Source: Janthinobacterium sp. SUN073
GTDB lineage: Bacteria; Pseudomonadota; Gammaproteobacteria; Burkholderiales; Burkholderiaceae_D
DNA: 64,000 nt
Direction: 5' to 3'
Assembly: GCF_030397665.1 (NCBI RefSeq)
Contig: NZ_JAPUBT010000004.1
Span: 186,001 to 250,000 of the forward strand
The position numbers and the translations under genes were made by a program. Below the pieces are notes generated by a model that was not told where the DNA came from, searched no databases, and saw nothing but the letters and a program-made list of their open reading frames with translations. Below are positions 27,981 to 36,430 of this stretch, piece after piece; position 1 is the stretch's first letter, and the number at the start of each line of letters is the position of its first letter.

Positions 27981-30453
27981 GCGGCTTCTCCGTTGAAAGA
28001 TCCAGCCAGCCGGACAGCGCATCGCGCTCCAGGCAGGCGGCCAGCGCCGCGTTCAGGCGGCCGCCCGCCAGCATCTCGTCTTCGCTGACGTCGTAGTGGA
28101 ATTCGACCTGCAAGGCGTCCGGCGCGGCGCCGTTGAGCACCGCCAGCGCCTCGGCCAGGTCGCTCGTCTCCTGCGGCTTCAGGCCAGTGAAGGCCAGCCG
28201 CAAATCGGGCAGATACTCGATGAAACTGGCCTCGTCCCAGCTGCCGACCAGGGTATTGAAGCCGCGCCGCAGTCCCGGCTGCGTCAGCAGCAATTCAGGC
28301 GCTGCGGCCATCAGGCCCGACAGGAAGCGCACGGCATCCTGCGGCGTGGCGCCGGCGCCGAAGCGCCGTTCCAGCAAGCGCGACAAATCCTGTTCATCCC
28401 AGGCGCCATCGAGGAACAGCAGCGCGGCGGCGGCGCCGCAGATGCCGGGCGCGCAGGTGCGCGTCGCCGTCAGGGCCTGCAGGCGCCGGTGCAGGTCGCC
28501 CGCTTCGAAAGCCAGGCCAGCCTCCTGCACCGGCAAGGCACTGCGTGCGGCACGGCCAAATTCGCGCAATGCCAGCAACTGTCCCACTTGCGCGCCTTCC
28601 CCGTCCCTGCCCGTATCGGCCAGCGCGGGCAGCAGGAACAGCGCGGCCGGCCAGACACGCCGCATCAGCGCCAGCACGCCGGGATGCTCGCGCACGCCCA
28701 GCGGCTCGCGCGCGCGCCACAGGGTCACCAGCGCATGGCCGCAGGCGACGACGGAGGCAAAATCGGCATCGTCGTCGAGATGGCGCGACAACAGCGACAA
28801 CAGGCCGGGCAAACGTTCATGCAAGCCCACCAGGCAAGCACGCACCAGCAGGGCAGCGGCGCTGCCGGCCGAACGGGCCCGGCCCGCGGCGCCCAGCGCC
28901 TGCTCTTCGCGCAGCAGCCGCACCAGCGCCACCTCGGCCAGGGTGGTGCCATCGGCAGCCAATTCGATCAGGCGCGCTTCGACCAGCGGCGTCCACGCAT
29001 ACGTCCATTCCTCGAACAGCAGTTCGAGCCGGCTGCCGGCCATGAAATCGGGGCCGCCCTGCCAGCGCGCCAGGTCCGTGTCCAGATACTGCATCAGATG
29101 AAAGAAGCGGCTGCGCTGGCGGTGGCGCTGCTTGCGGTACAGGTCCAGCCGCGCCAGCCGCTTGTCGCCGTCGTCGAGGCGCAAGCCGTGGCGATGCGCG
29201 GCCGCGCGCGCGTCTTGCACCAGCGGCGGCGAACCGGCCGATGGCGGCACGTCGCCCAGCCGGCTGCCCGTCATCTGGCGCCGCACGTCGTCGAACAGGC
29301 CTTGCATGCCATCGTCAATGGCGCCCTTGACGAAGCAGGAGCGCATGGCGTCGAGCACATCCTGGCGGCCTGGCCCCGCATGGCCGCGCAAGGCCGCCAG
29401 CCTGGCCGCCTGCAGCACGGCCGCCTGTACCTGCGCCGTGGAAATGCTCTCCTGCACGCCACGCGCCCGGCTATCCTGGGCCAGCCTGGTCAACTGGTCC
29501 ACGGCGACGGCAAGCTGATGATCGCCCGGCGCCGGCGACTGCAGGGCGTCCCAGACGGCCTGGTAGTAGGCGGGCGCCGGCATGCCGGCGCCATAGCCAT
29601 TCAGGGCATCGAGCCGCTCAAAGCTGTAGCGTATCAGCCAGCTGGCGCCGGCAATGGCCGGCGCGGCCGGCGGGGGATTGGCGTCAAGCAGTTCGATCAG
29701 CGCGCTGGTGTGAAAGCCGCCGGTGACCACCACCACGGGGCCGTCCACCTGCTTGCGCCAGCGGGCGATATGCGCCGCCATGTGGCGTTCGCGCGGCAAG
29801 CTGCCCTCCGCTTCCAGCACGGCCGGCTCGTAATCGAGGCGGGCCATGGCGCAGTAGGAAAACACGTCGCCAAACATGCTGCGCCAGTCCGCCAGCGCCG
29901 CGCGCGAGCGCGCCTCGAACAGGTGATCCCACAGTTCGTCCTGGTCGCGGCAGCCGGCGCGCGCGGCCAGGGCGTTCAGATAGCTGCTGTGGGCCAGGTA
30001 GCGCTCGGCCATCAGGCTGCGCGCATCGGCATCGTGCGCATCCGCCGTGCCCGCGCGCGCCTGCCACGGCAGGTCGATGAAGGCCAGCTGCGCCTGCACG
30101 GCCGCGCCCTCGCGCAGCGCCACCCATTCGGGGCTGTAATCGCAAAACGGGAAAAACGCCGATGCCGTGCGTGCGCCCTCTGCGCCTGTCGCCGGCGTCT
30201 GGCACAGCAGCGCCACGGGCGGGCGCGTGCGTTCGTCCAGCAGCAAGGGCAGCATGTCCGTGAAGCCTTCCGGCCCCTCGATCAGCACGGCAGCCGGGCG
30301 CAATTCGCGCAGCATGGCCTGCAATGCGTGGGCGCATGCCGGGCTGTGGTGGCGCACCGGCGCAAAGTACACGCCATGTTCGAACAGCCTGGCGCGCGCG
30401 GCAGCCACGCCGGCCGGCAAATTCGGCTGCGAATCCGGCTGCACTACAGCCAT
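27973..30453 (-). CDS. yehM: DUF5682 protein (YehM-like)
   Basis: About 826 residues from the ATG at 30453 (a GTG at 30486 would add 11). The N-terminal third contains PVRHHSPAC (residues 33-40), VLIEGPEGF (57-64) and VVVTGGFHT (242-250). These spaced His, Glu and Gly-His elements recall the TraB/ChaN/EreA hydrolase-like fold, but that is my comparison and not an established assignment. The remaining 550 residues are helical with no motif I recognise. It lies between the AAA+ gene (10-base overlap) and the VWA gene (8-base overlap). It is the least understood part of this conserved operon. Confidence 0.82.
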   Translation of the reverse strand: MAVVQPDSQPNLPAGVAAARARLFEHGVYFAPVRHHSPACAHALQAMLRELRPAAVLIEGPEGFTDMLPLLLDERTRPPVALLCQTPATGAEGARTASAFFPFCDYSPEWVALREGAAVQAQLAFIDLPWQARAGTADAHDADARSLMAERYLAHSSYLNALAARAGCRDQDELWDHLFEARSRAALADWRSMFGDVFSYCAMARLDYEPAVLEAEGSLPRERHMAAHIARWRKQVDGPVVVVTGGFHTSALIELLDANPPPAAPAIAGASWLIRYSFERLDALNGYGAGMPAPAYYQAVWDALQSPAPGDHQLAVAVDQLTRLAQDSRARGVQESISTAQVQAAVLQAARLAALRGHAGPGRQDVLDAMRSCFVKGAIDDGMQGLFDDVRRQMTGSRLGDVPPSAGSPPLVQDARAAAHRHGLRLDDGDKRLARLDLYRKQRHRQRSRFFHLMQYLDTDLARWQGGPDFMAGSRLELLFEEWTYAWTPLVEARLIELAADGTTLAEVALVRLLREEQALGAAGRARSAGSAAALLVRACLVGLHERLPGLLSLLSRHLDDDADFASVVACGHALVTLWRAREPLGVREHPGVLALMRRVWPAALFLLPALADTGRDGEGAQVGQLLALREFGRAARSALPVQEAGLAFEAGDLHRRLQALTATRTCAPGICGAAAALLFLDGAWDEQDLSRLLERRFGAGATPQDAVRFLSGLMAAAPELLLTQPGLRRGFNTLVGSWDEASFIEYLPDLRLAFTGLKPQETSDLAEALAVLNGAAPDALQVEFHYDVSEDEMLAGGRLNAALAACLERDALSGWLDLSTEKPHG

Positions 30454-31547
30454 AGCTGGCGCGCCGCGTCGCCGAAGCTTTTCCACAAATCGTCGCGGCG
30501 GCCACGTTCGCGCACCACCGTGTCGAAATAATGGCGCACGCGCTTGAGGTCATCGGCGTTGTCCTTCAGGACCACGCCCTGCAACTGGTTGGCCAGTTCG
30601 CGCGGGCGCAAGGTGCCGTCGCCGAAATGCAGGGCCTCCAGCGAGGCCGCATAGACCAGGTTGACCGCCTCGGCACTCGACATCACCGCCTCCGGCGTCT
30701 TGATGGCCGTGCCTTCGCGGGTCTGGCCGGCGCGCAGTTCCTGGAACGTGGTCACCAGCAGTTCGACCACGTCGCGCCTGACGATGACGGCGGCGCCGAT
30801 GGCATCAAGTTCGCGCTGCAGCTGCTGCATCACCAGTTCGACTTCGAAGCCATGGTCGCGGATCGGCTTGACGGTTTCGAAGTTGAAGCGGCGTTTCAGC
30901 GCCGACGACATTTCATGCACGCCGCGGTCGCGCAAGTTGGCGCTGGCGATGATATTGAAGCCGCGCCGCGCATGCACGCGTGCGTCGCCGCCCAGTTCCG
31001 GAATCATCAGCTGCTTTTCCGACATCAGTGAAATGAGCACGTCCTGCATCTCGGGCGCGCAGCGCGTGATTTCCTCGAAGCGCACCAGCTTGCCCGCTTC
31101 CATGGCCTGGAACAAGGGCGACGGCACCAGCGCGCGCCGGCTCGGCCCTTCGGCCAGCAGCAAGGCATAGTTCCACGAATACTTGATATGGTCTTCGGTG
31201 GTGCCGGCCGTGCCCTGTATCGCCAGCGCGGAGTCGCCGCTGATGGCCGCGGCCAGCAATTCGGACAGCAGCGACTTGGCCGTACCCGGTTCGCCCACCA
31301 GCATCAGCCCCTGGTGCCCCATCAAGGTGACGATGGCGCGGTCGACGAGCGGATCGTCGCCATAGAATTTGCGGCTCACTTGCAGCGCCGCGTCGCCCAG
31401 GATGAAGCGGCGCACCGCGCGCGGCGACAGCTGCCAGCCCTCCGGGCGCGGATCGGTATCGGCCGCCTTCAGGCGTTCCAGCTCGCTGGCGTAGCGCTGT
31501 TCGGCGCTGCGGCGCACCACCTGGTTATCGTTATGTTGTTCCGTCAT
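30444..31547 (-). CDS. yehL: MoxR-type AAA+ ATPase (YehL-like)
   Basis: The 367-residue ATPase has Walker A GEPGTAKS (85-92), Walker B-like VRFEEI (155-160), sensor 1 in ASANLRDRG and an arginine finger in SALKRRF. The Walker B acidic pair reads EE instead of the usual DE. AAA+ proteins of this clade form hexameric rings and work with VWA partners to remodel proteins. The ATG at 31547 is 17 bases after the DUF4132 stop and has a weak upstream site (AGAAAG), suggesting re-initiation. All five genes lie on one strand with overlaps or short gaps, so they form one operon. Confidence 0.92.
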   Translation of the reverse strand: MTEQHNDNQVVRRSAEQRYASELERLKAADTDPRPEGWQLSPRAVRRFILGDAALQVSRKFYGDDPLVDRAIVTLMGHQGLMLVGEPGTAKSLLSELLAAAISGDSALAIQGTAGTTEDHIKYSWNYALLLAEGPSRRALVPSPLFQAMEAGKLVRFEEITRCAPEMQDVLISLMSEKQLMIPELGGDARVHARRGFNIIASANLRDRGVHEMSSALKRRFNFETVKPIRDHGFEVELVMQQLQRELDAIGAAVIVRRDVVELLVTTFQELRAGQTREGTAIKTPEAVMSSAEAVNLVYAASLEALHFGDGTLRPRELANQLQGVVLKDNADDLKRVRHYFDTVVRERGRRDDLWKSFGDAARQLWL

Positions 31548-31564
31548 GATTTTGCTTTCTTTGC

Positions 31565-34500
31565 TTACCACGGCATTTTACTTTCCCATTGCGCATCATA
31601 GCCGCCGCACGCCTTCGACACCGCCAGATAATCGGCATAGGTTTCGGCCAGCAGCACGGACGGCACCTCGGCCAGCGGCACCGCCTCGTCGCGCCAGGAG
31701 CGCGGCAAGGGATAGAATTGCAGCGTTTTCAGGGCGGCCGCCATCAATTCCTCGGGCAGGCTGCTGCCGGAAAATTCGATCACCGCGCGCAAGCCGGCGC
31801 TGATGAAATCCTTGTGATACTCGGTAAAGACGCCGCCATCCTCGGCCTGGCCGCGCTGATAGCCGTGCTTGCCGAAGGCGCCGCGCATGCCGAAGGTGTC
31901 GCCCACCCAGCCTTCGCGGTCCGCGATGTGCCGGCCCGCCATCAGCGACGCGTCGGGCAACTGGTGCGCCAGCTGCTCGAACAGGGGCTTGACCTTGTAA
32001 TCCTTGAAATGGCGCTGCCAGGCGGCGATCTGCGGCGCATCCAGCAACGAGGCGTGCGCCAGGCGCAGCCGGCTGCCTTCGGGCAGCGCGACTTCCTCGT
32101 CGTCCGCGTCGAGCAGGCTGCCATCGTCGCTGGGGCGCAGCAGGGTGCGGCCTGCCTCGTCCTCCCTGATCCACACCAGCGCCTGCACCAGGCGGCCCGC
32201 GATCGGATGGCCGAGCAGGTAATCGCGCCACTCCTGCGCCGGCCAGACACGTCCGGCGCACATGGCTTCGTACAGGCGCGCCGTCTGCATGCTGATGACT
32301 TGCTTGAGTTCTTTCTTGCACACGGATAGCTGCTGTTTGGCTTCCTTTGCCAGTTCGGGCAATTCGTCCTGGCGCGGCTCGGGTAAGGCCTTGATCTCCT
32401 TGCCGTCGGGGTTGTGCAAGCGCGGCTTCATGGCGCCGTCCAAGGTCACCTGGAAGACCCGCTCGCCATATGACAGGTCGAGGCGGCCGCTGTCGTCGAA
32501 GCCGCCAGTCGGGATGGTGCGGTCGCCCAGCTGGTCATGGCTCCAGCCCTTGCCTTGCGCGATGCGCTCGACCAGCAGACGCGCCTTTTCCTGCACCGAG
32601 GCGGTGCGGTAGCGCCGCGCGATCCCCAGCAATAACTGGATGACGGCCGGGTCGTAGCCGTCAGCCAGAGCGTCAAGCATCGCTTCGATCTGCGCGCGGC
32701 GCGGGTAATGGTCGCGCATATACGCTTGCAGCAGGCTGATCGCCACATGGCCAGGCGTATGCGCGGCCAGCGCCAGGATGCCCTTCTCGCCGATGGCGCT
32801 GCCCAGGTATTCGGCCATCTTGTTGCGGCGGATCTGGTCGAACACCTGCTCTTCGCTCATCTTGCCCTGCGCGGCATAATACTCGGGATAGCGCCTGGCC
32901 TGGTCCTGGTAGCTCTGATAGGTCTGCGGCGCGCGCGCCTGCGCTTCGGCGGTCGCCACTTCCAGGCTCGGGCCGCGCAGATCCTCGGTGATGAACAGGC
33001 GCAGCACCGTCTCGCCCAGGGCGGCGCGGCCTGCCTCGTCCAGCAGGCCCAGATAGCGCTGCAGCAAGGCGTTGCCGCCCGGCTCCTTCAATTTGCAGGC
33101 CAGCACCACCCACCAGCGGATGATGTCGGCGTCGACCGGCGTGCCGTCCTGCCAGCGGCAGGCGGGCAGCGCCTCGAAGACGAACCAGGCCAGGCCGACG
33201 GGCGCCTTGCCCTTCAAGCCCTTGCGCGCGGCGGCCAGCAGGATCTCGGGCGACAGGCGCGGACTCAGGTCCTCGCCCAGTTTTTCCAGCGCCGTCAGCA
33301 GCGCGGCGATCACGGTCTCGCGCGTCTCCTTGTCCAGCGCCTGGTACAGCGCCGGGACGGCGGCGCGATAATCGAGGTCGACCAGCCAGCGCGCGGCGCC
33401 GATGCGCATGTCCTGCTTGCCCGATCCCAGCGCCTCGGCCACGCGCTTGCCGATATCGGGCAGGCTGGCCAGCACCTGCTGCGCGCTGGCGCGGTGCTGC
33501 TTGCCCTCGCCCAGCGCGATCTCCATCACGCTCGGCAGCCATTGCGCCGGCAGCACCGGAAAGGTGGCCAGCACTTCCAGGGTGGGACCCAGCTCGGGCG
33601 CCACGCCCTGGCGCCTTTCAACGGCGCGCAAGCCCAGGCCCTGCTCGATCAGTTCGGGGCGTTCCGCGAACAGCGGCCAGACCATGTCCGCCGCCAGCAC
33701 CTGCTGCGGCTTGGCGCCCCACCAGTTGCTGGCCATGCAGGCCATGGCCACGCTGTCATGCTCGTCGCCGGCCTCGCGCATGGCGCGCGCCAGCAGGCGC
33801 AGGTCGAACGTGGACAGGTCCTGCCGCGCCAGCCATTGCTGGAAGAAGTCATCGTGCCAGAAGTGAAAACTGTTGCGCCGCGTGGCCTGCAGCCAGCGCG
33901 CCATGTGCGCCACGCCGAAGTCCGGCAAGGCAGCCAGCTTGCCCTGCAGCTCGACGGGTTCGCGCGCCAGGTTACCTTGCAAGGGCCGCTCGTCGCCCTT
34001 CGCCGCCTCGCCATTGAACACGCGGATGGCCGCTTCCAGCCAGGCCGGCTTGATCGCCTCATAGTGTTTCAGGCGTTCCTGCATCCATTCGTACTTGTGC
34101 TTGGCGTGCTGGTTGTCGTCGCGCTCCTGCCGTGCTTCGGCGCGGTACTTTTCCAGCAGCGCCGCATGATTGGCCTGCAGCAGTTGCAGCGCGGCGTCGC
34201 CCAGGCGCGCCGCCGGCGGCGCGGGCGGCAGCGGCGGCACGGGCAGTTCCGTCGCGCCCGCATCGCTGGCCGCGCCCAGCCACGACAGGGCATTGCGGAT
34301 GGCCGCCTGCACCGGCTTGCTCGTCTCCTGCGCCAGCGCCTGTTCCAGCAGCGCACCCTGCTGCGGCCCCAGGCTGCGGCCCAGCAGCTCGGCCGCCTGC
34401 ACGCGCTCTTCCGTCTTGCCCGTCAACAGGCATTGCTGCAGCAAGACGGCCCGGCGTTCCACGGGAATGGCGGCCAGATGCGGCGCCGCTTCGATGCGCA

Positions 34501-35314
34501 CGCTCTTGCCGCCATCGACGGCCAGGCGCACCAGGATGGCGGCATAGGCGTCGGCCAGCGCCGGTGCGGCGCCCACGCGCCTGGCCAGCTGCGCCTTGCC
34601 GCTGGCCGACAACACCGTTGGCAATTGCTCCACCCGCGCGGCATGCGCGAGCATGTAAGCGTCGAGCGCGCCCGGCGCCAGCAAGCGCTGCAGGCAGTTA
34701 TCGCGCACGTATTCGTTCAATTCGCGCCGCTCGAACACCAGTTGCAGCGCGCCGTCTTCCGCCTCGCCATCGGCAGCCAGCAGGCGCGCCAGCAGCGCCA
34801 CGTCCCAGCCGCGCCGGTTGACCGTGGTCGCCTGCGCGCGGGTCTCGGAAAAACTGGCGAACAACGCATCGCTGAGCAGGTAGTCGAGCCACTGCGGCAC
34901 CGCGGCGCCCGTGCGTTCCAGCGCATCGCCTCCGTCGGCGGCCTGCAGCAGCTTGCCCAGGCGCACCAGCAGCGCCGCGTCCAGCGTCGCCGCGTCGGAC
35001 TGGGCGTAGAACTGGTGCCGGTGGCGCAGGCTTTCATTGGCCAGCGCGCCATCCTTGCTACTCATGTTATGGGTATAAAAAAGCGAGTACAGGCGCCCGG
35101 GCTTGCCCAGCAGGGTGCCGCCGCGCGGCGCCGCCGCCTGCACCTCAAGCAGCACGCCTTCCTGCCGCCCTGCGCAGACGAACTCGCAGGCGCGCTCCCA
35201 CAGCGCAGGCGAAATCTGCGCCAGGCCGCGCAAGCCCTTCTTCAACTGCGCCTGCTCATCCACGCCTGCCAGACCCACTACGCCCTGCGCCAGTTCCAGT
35301 ATTTTTTTAAACAT
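31565..35314 (-). CDS. Large DUF4132 protein (MolR/YehI-like)
   Basis: The 1,249-residue protein carries the DUF4132 domain near its C-terminus (about residues 950-1140, including HPIAGRLVQALVWIRE). The middle has many leucine/alanine-rich helical repeats, including HEAT-like stretches (SVRIEAAPHLAAIPVERRAVLL; TGKTEERVQAAELLGRSLGP), and could act as a scaffold. E. coli YehI/MolR has the same domain beside the same ATPase, VWA and SWIM genes, but I see no WGR domain here. It is cytoplasmic by sequence. It is the first gene of the operon; its promoter region carries a 9+9-base palindrome at 35413. Confidence 0.88.
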   Translation of the reverse strand: MFKKILELAQGVVGLAGVDEQAQLKKGLRGLAQISPALWERACEFVCAGRQEGVLLEVQAAAPRGGTLLGKPGRLYSLFYTHNMSSKDGALANESLRHRHQFYAQSDAATLDAALLVRLGKLLQAADGGDALERTGAAVPQWLDYLLSDALFASFSETRAQATTVNRRGWDVALLARLLAADGEAEDGALQLVFERRELNEYVRDNCLQRLLAPGALDAYMLAHAARVEQLPTVLSASGKAQLARRVGAAPALADAYAAILVRLAVDGGKSVRIEAAPHLAAIPVERRAVLLQQCLLTGKTEERVQAAELLGRSLGPQQGALLEQALAQETSKPVQAAIRNALSWLGAASDAGATELPVPPLPPAPPAARLGDAALQLLQANHAALLEKYRAEARQERDDNQHAKHKYEWMQERLKHYEAIKPAWLEAAIRVFNGEAAKGDERPLQGNLAREPVELQGKLAALPDFGVAHMARWLQATRRNSFHFWHDDFFQQWLARQDLSTFDLRLLARAMREAGDEHDSVAMACMASNWWGAKPQQVLAADMVWPLFAERPELIEQGLGLRAVERRQGVAPELGPTLEVLATFPVLPAQWLPSVMEIALGEGKQHRASAQQVLASLPDIGKRVAEALGSGKQDMRIGAARWLVDLDYRAAVPALYQALDKETRETVIAALLTALEKLGEDLSPRLSPEILLAAARKGLKGKAPVGLAWFVFEALPACRWQDGTPVDADIIRWWVVLACKLKEPGGNALLQRYLGLLDEAGRAALGETVLRLFITEDLRGPSLEVATAEAQARAPQTYQSYQDQARRYPEYYAAQGKMSEEQVFDQIRRNKMAEYLGSAIGEKGILALAAHTPGHVAISLLQAYMRDHYPRRAQIEAMLDALADGYDPAVIQLLLGIARRYRTASVQEKARLLVERIAQGKGWSHDQLGDRTIPTGGFDDSGRLDLSYGERVFQVTLDGAMKPRLHNPDGKEIKALPEPRQDELPELAKEAKQQLSVCKKELKQVISMQTARLYEAMCAGRVWPAQEWRDYLLGHPIAGRLVQALVWIREDEAGRTLLRPSDDGSLLDADDEEVALPEGSRLRLAHASLLDAPQIAAWQRHFKDYKVKPLFEQLAHQLPDASLMAGRHIADREGWVGDTFGMRGAFGKHGYQRGQAEDGGVFTEYHKDFISAGLRAVIEFSGSSLPEELMAAALKTLQFYPLPRSWRDEAVPLAEVPSVLLAETYADYLAVSKACGGYDAQWESKMPW

Positions 35315-35412
35315 CGGGTGATCCGTCTTTCCTGTTCATCAAGGCCCTCGCCGGGCATGTTTTTTCGCAATCGGTGTCCATATCGGCGGCATTCATCGTG
35401 CATCGAACTTGC

Positions 35413-35436
35413 ATACAATCAAGTTGCTGATTGTAT
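35413..35436. promoter_or_regulatory. Perfect palindrome upstream of the DUF4132 operon
   Basis: Arms ATACAATCA and TGATTGTAT, each nine bases and exactly complementary, flank a six-base spacer. The site lies about 100 bases before the start of the DUF4132 gene, in the only gap between that operon and mmsB. It looks like a dimeric repressor site, perhaps of the GntR type. No regulator gene is linked to the operon, so the binder is unknown. Confidence 0.55.
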
Positions 35437-35480
35437 ATTCTTATCCTCCTGATAGCATGTACGTTTGGATGACGATCAAC

Positions 35481-35507
35481 AAAAAAAAAGCGCTCCCGCA
35501 GGAGCGC
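35481..35507 (-). terminator. Rho-independent terminator after mmsB
   Basis: Read on the minus strand, the stem GCGCTCC/GGAGCGC with a short loop is followed by nine T residues. It ends the mmsA-mmsB message 20 bases after the mmsB stop and separates it from the DUF4132 operon. Confidence 0.85.
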
Positions 35508-35526
35508 CATCGCCACGACAGCGGCC

Positions 35527-36420
35527 TTATGCCGGCGCATCCTGCAGCCGGTAGATGCTGGAGAAATCGAGCCCGCCCGATCCTGCCTTGCTGTGCATGT
35601 CATACAGCGTGCGCGCCAGGGCGCCCAGCGGTACGCTGGCGCCCGACGCCTCGGCGCTTTCCATGGCCAGGCCCAGGTCTTTGAGCATCAGGTCGACGCC
35701 AAAGCCGCCCGTGTAGCCGCGCGACGCGGGCACGTTCTCGGCCACGCCGGGACACGGGTTGTACACGTCCAGGGTCCAGTTGCGGCCCGAGCTTTTCGCC
35801 ATCACGTCCGACACCACTTTTGGATCGAGGCCATTGGCCACGCCCAGGCGTATCGCTTCGCTGGTGCCGATCATGAGTATGCCCAGCAGCATGTTGTTGC
35901 AGATCTTGACCGTCTGGCCGCAGCCCGAGCCGCCCGCGTGGAAGATCGCCTTGCCCATGATCTCCAGGTAGGGCCGCGCCGTTGCCAGCGTGGCCTCCTC
36001 GCCGCCTACCATGAAAGTCAGGGTGCCGTTGGTGGCGCCCGCCGTGCCGCCGGACACAGGCGCGTCCAGCATCGGCAAGCCCTGCTCCTGCGCCGCGCGG
36101 CCCACCTGGCGCGCCGCCTCGGTGGAAATGGTCGAGCAGTCGATCAGCAAGGTGCCGGGCCGCGCCTGTGCCAGAATACCCGCGTCGCCAAGGTAGGCCC
36201 CCAGCACGTGGCGGCTGGCCGGCAGCATGGTGATGACGATGTCGGCCGCCCGGATCGCCGCCGCCTGGTCATCGGAGACCTGGCCACCGCCATCGGCAAA
36301 CAGCTTCACGCTGGCCGGCAGCAAGTCAAAACCCGTGACGGCATGGCCGGCCCGCACCAGGTTTTGCGCCATGGGCAAGCCCATGTTACCGAGGCCGATG
36401 AAAACGATATTGGTGCTCAT
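35527..36420 (-). CDS. mmsB: 3-hydroxyisobutyrate dehydrogenase
   Basis: The 297-residue protein has the beta-hydroxyacid dehydrogenase signature FIGLGNMGLPMAQNLVRAGH at the N-terminus, the substrate-binding DAPVSGGTAGA near 122 and the catalytic lysine region GCGQTVKICNNMLLG near 170. It oxidises 3-hydroxyisobutyrate to methylmalonate semialdehyde with NAD in valine breakdown. It lies ten bases after mmsA, which uses its product. The gene ends at a strong terminator. Length and motifs agree with MmsB. Confidence 0.93.
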   Translation of the reverse strand: MSTNIVFIGLGNMGLPMAQNLVRAGHAVTGFDLLPASVKLFADGGGQVSDDQAAAIRAADIVITMLPASRHVLGAYLGDAGILAQARPGTLLIDCSTISTEAARQVGRAAQEQGLPMLDAPVSGGTAGATNGTLTFMVGGEEATLATARPYLEIMGKAIFHAGGSGCGQTVKICNNMLLGILMIGTSEAIRLGVANGLDPKVVSDVMAKSSGRNWTLDVYNPCPGVAENVPASRGYTGGFGVDLMLKDLGLAMESAEASGASVPLGALARTLYDMHSKAGSGGLDFSSIYRLQDAPA

Positions 36421-36430
36421 CCCCGCCTCC

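Noticed and set aside
28096-30531. Long plus-strand frame of 811 codons opposite the DUF5682 gene
   Set aside because: It is an antisense shadow of a GC-rich gene; the minus-strand gene has overlapping, ordered neighbours and recognisable family motifs.
32708-35452. Plus-strand frame of 914 codons opposite DUF4132
   Set aside because: Composition is rich in Q, R and H, typical of antisense frames, and there is no start site or family match.
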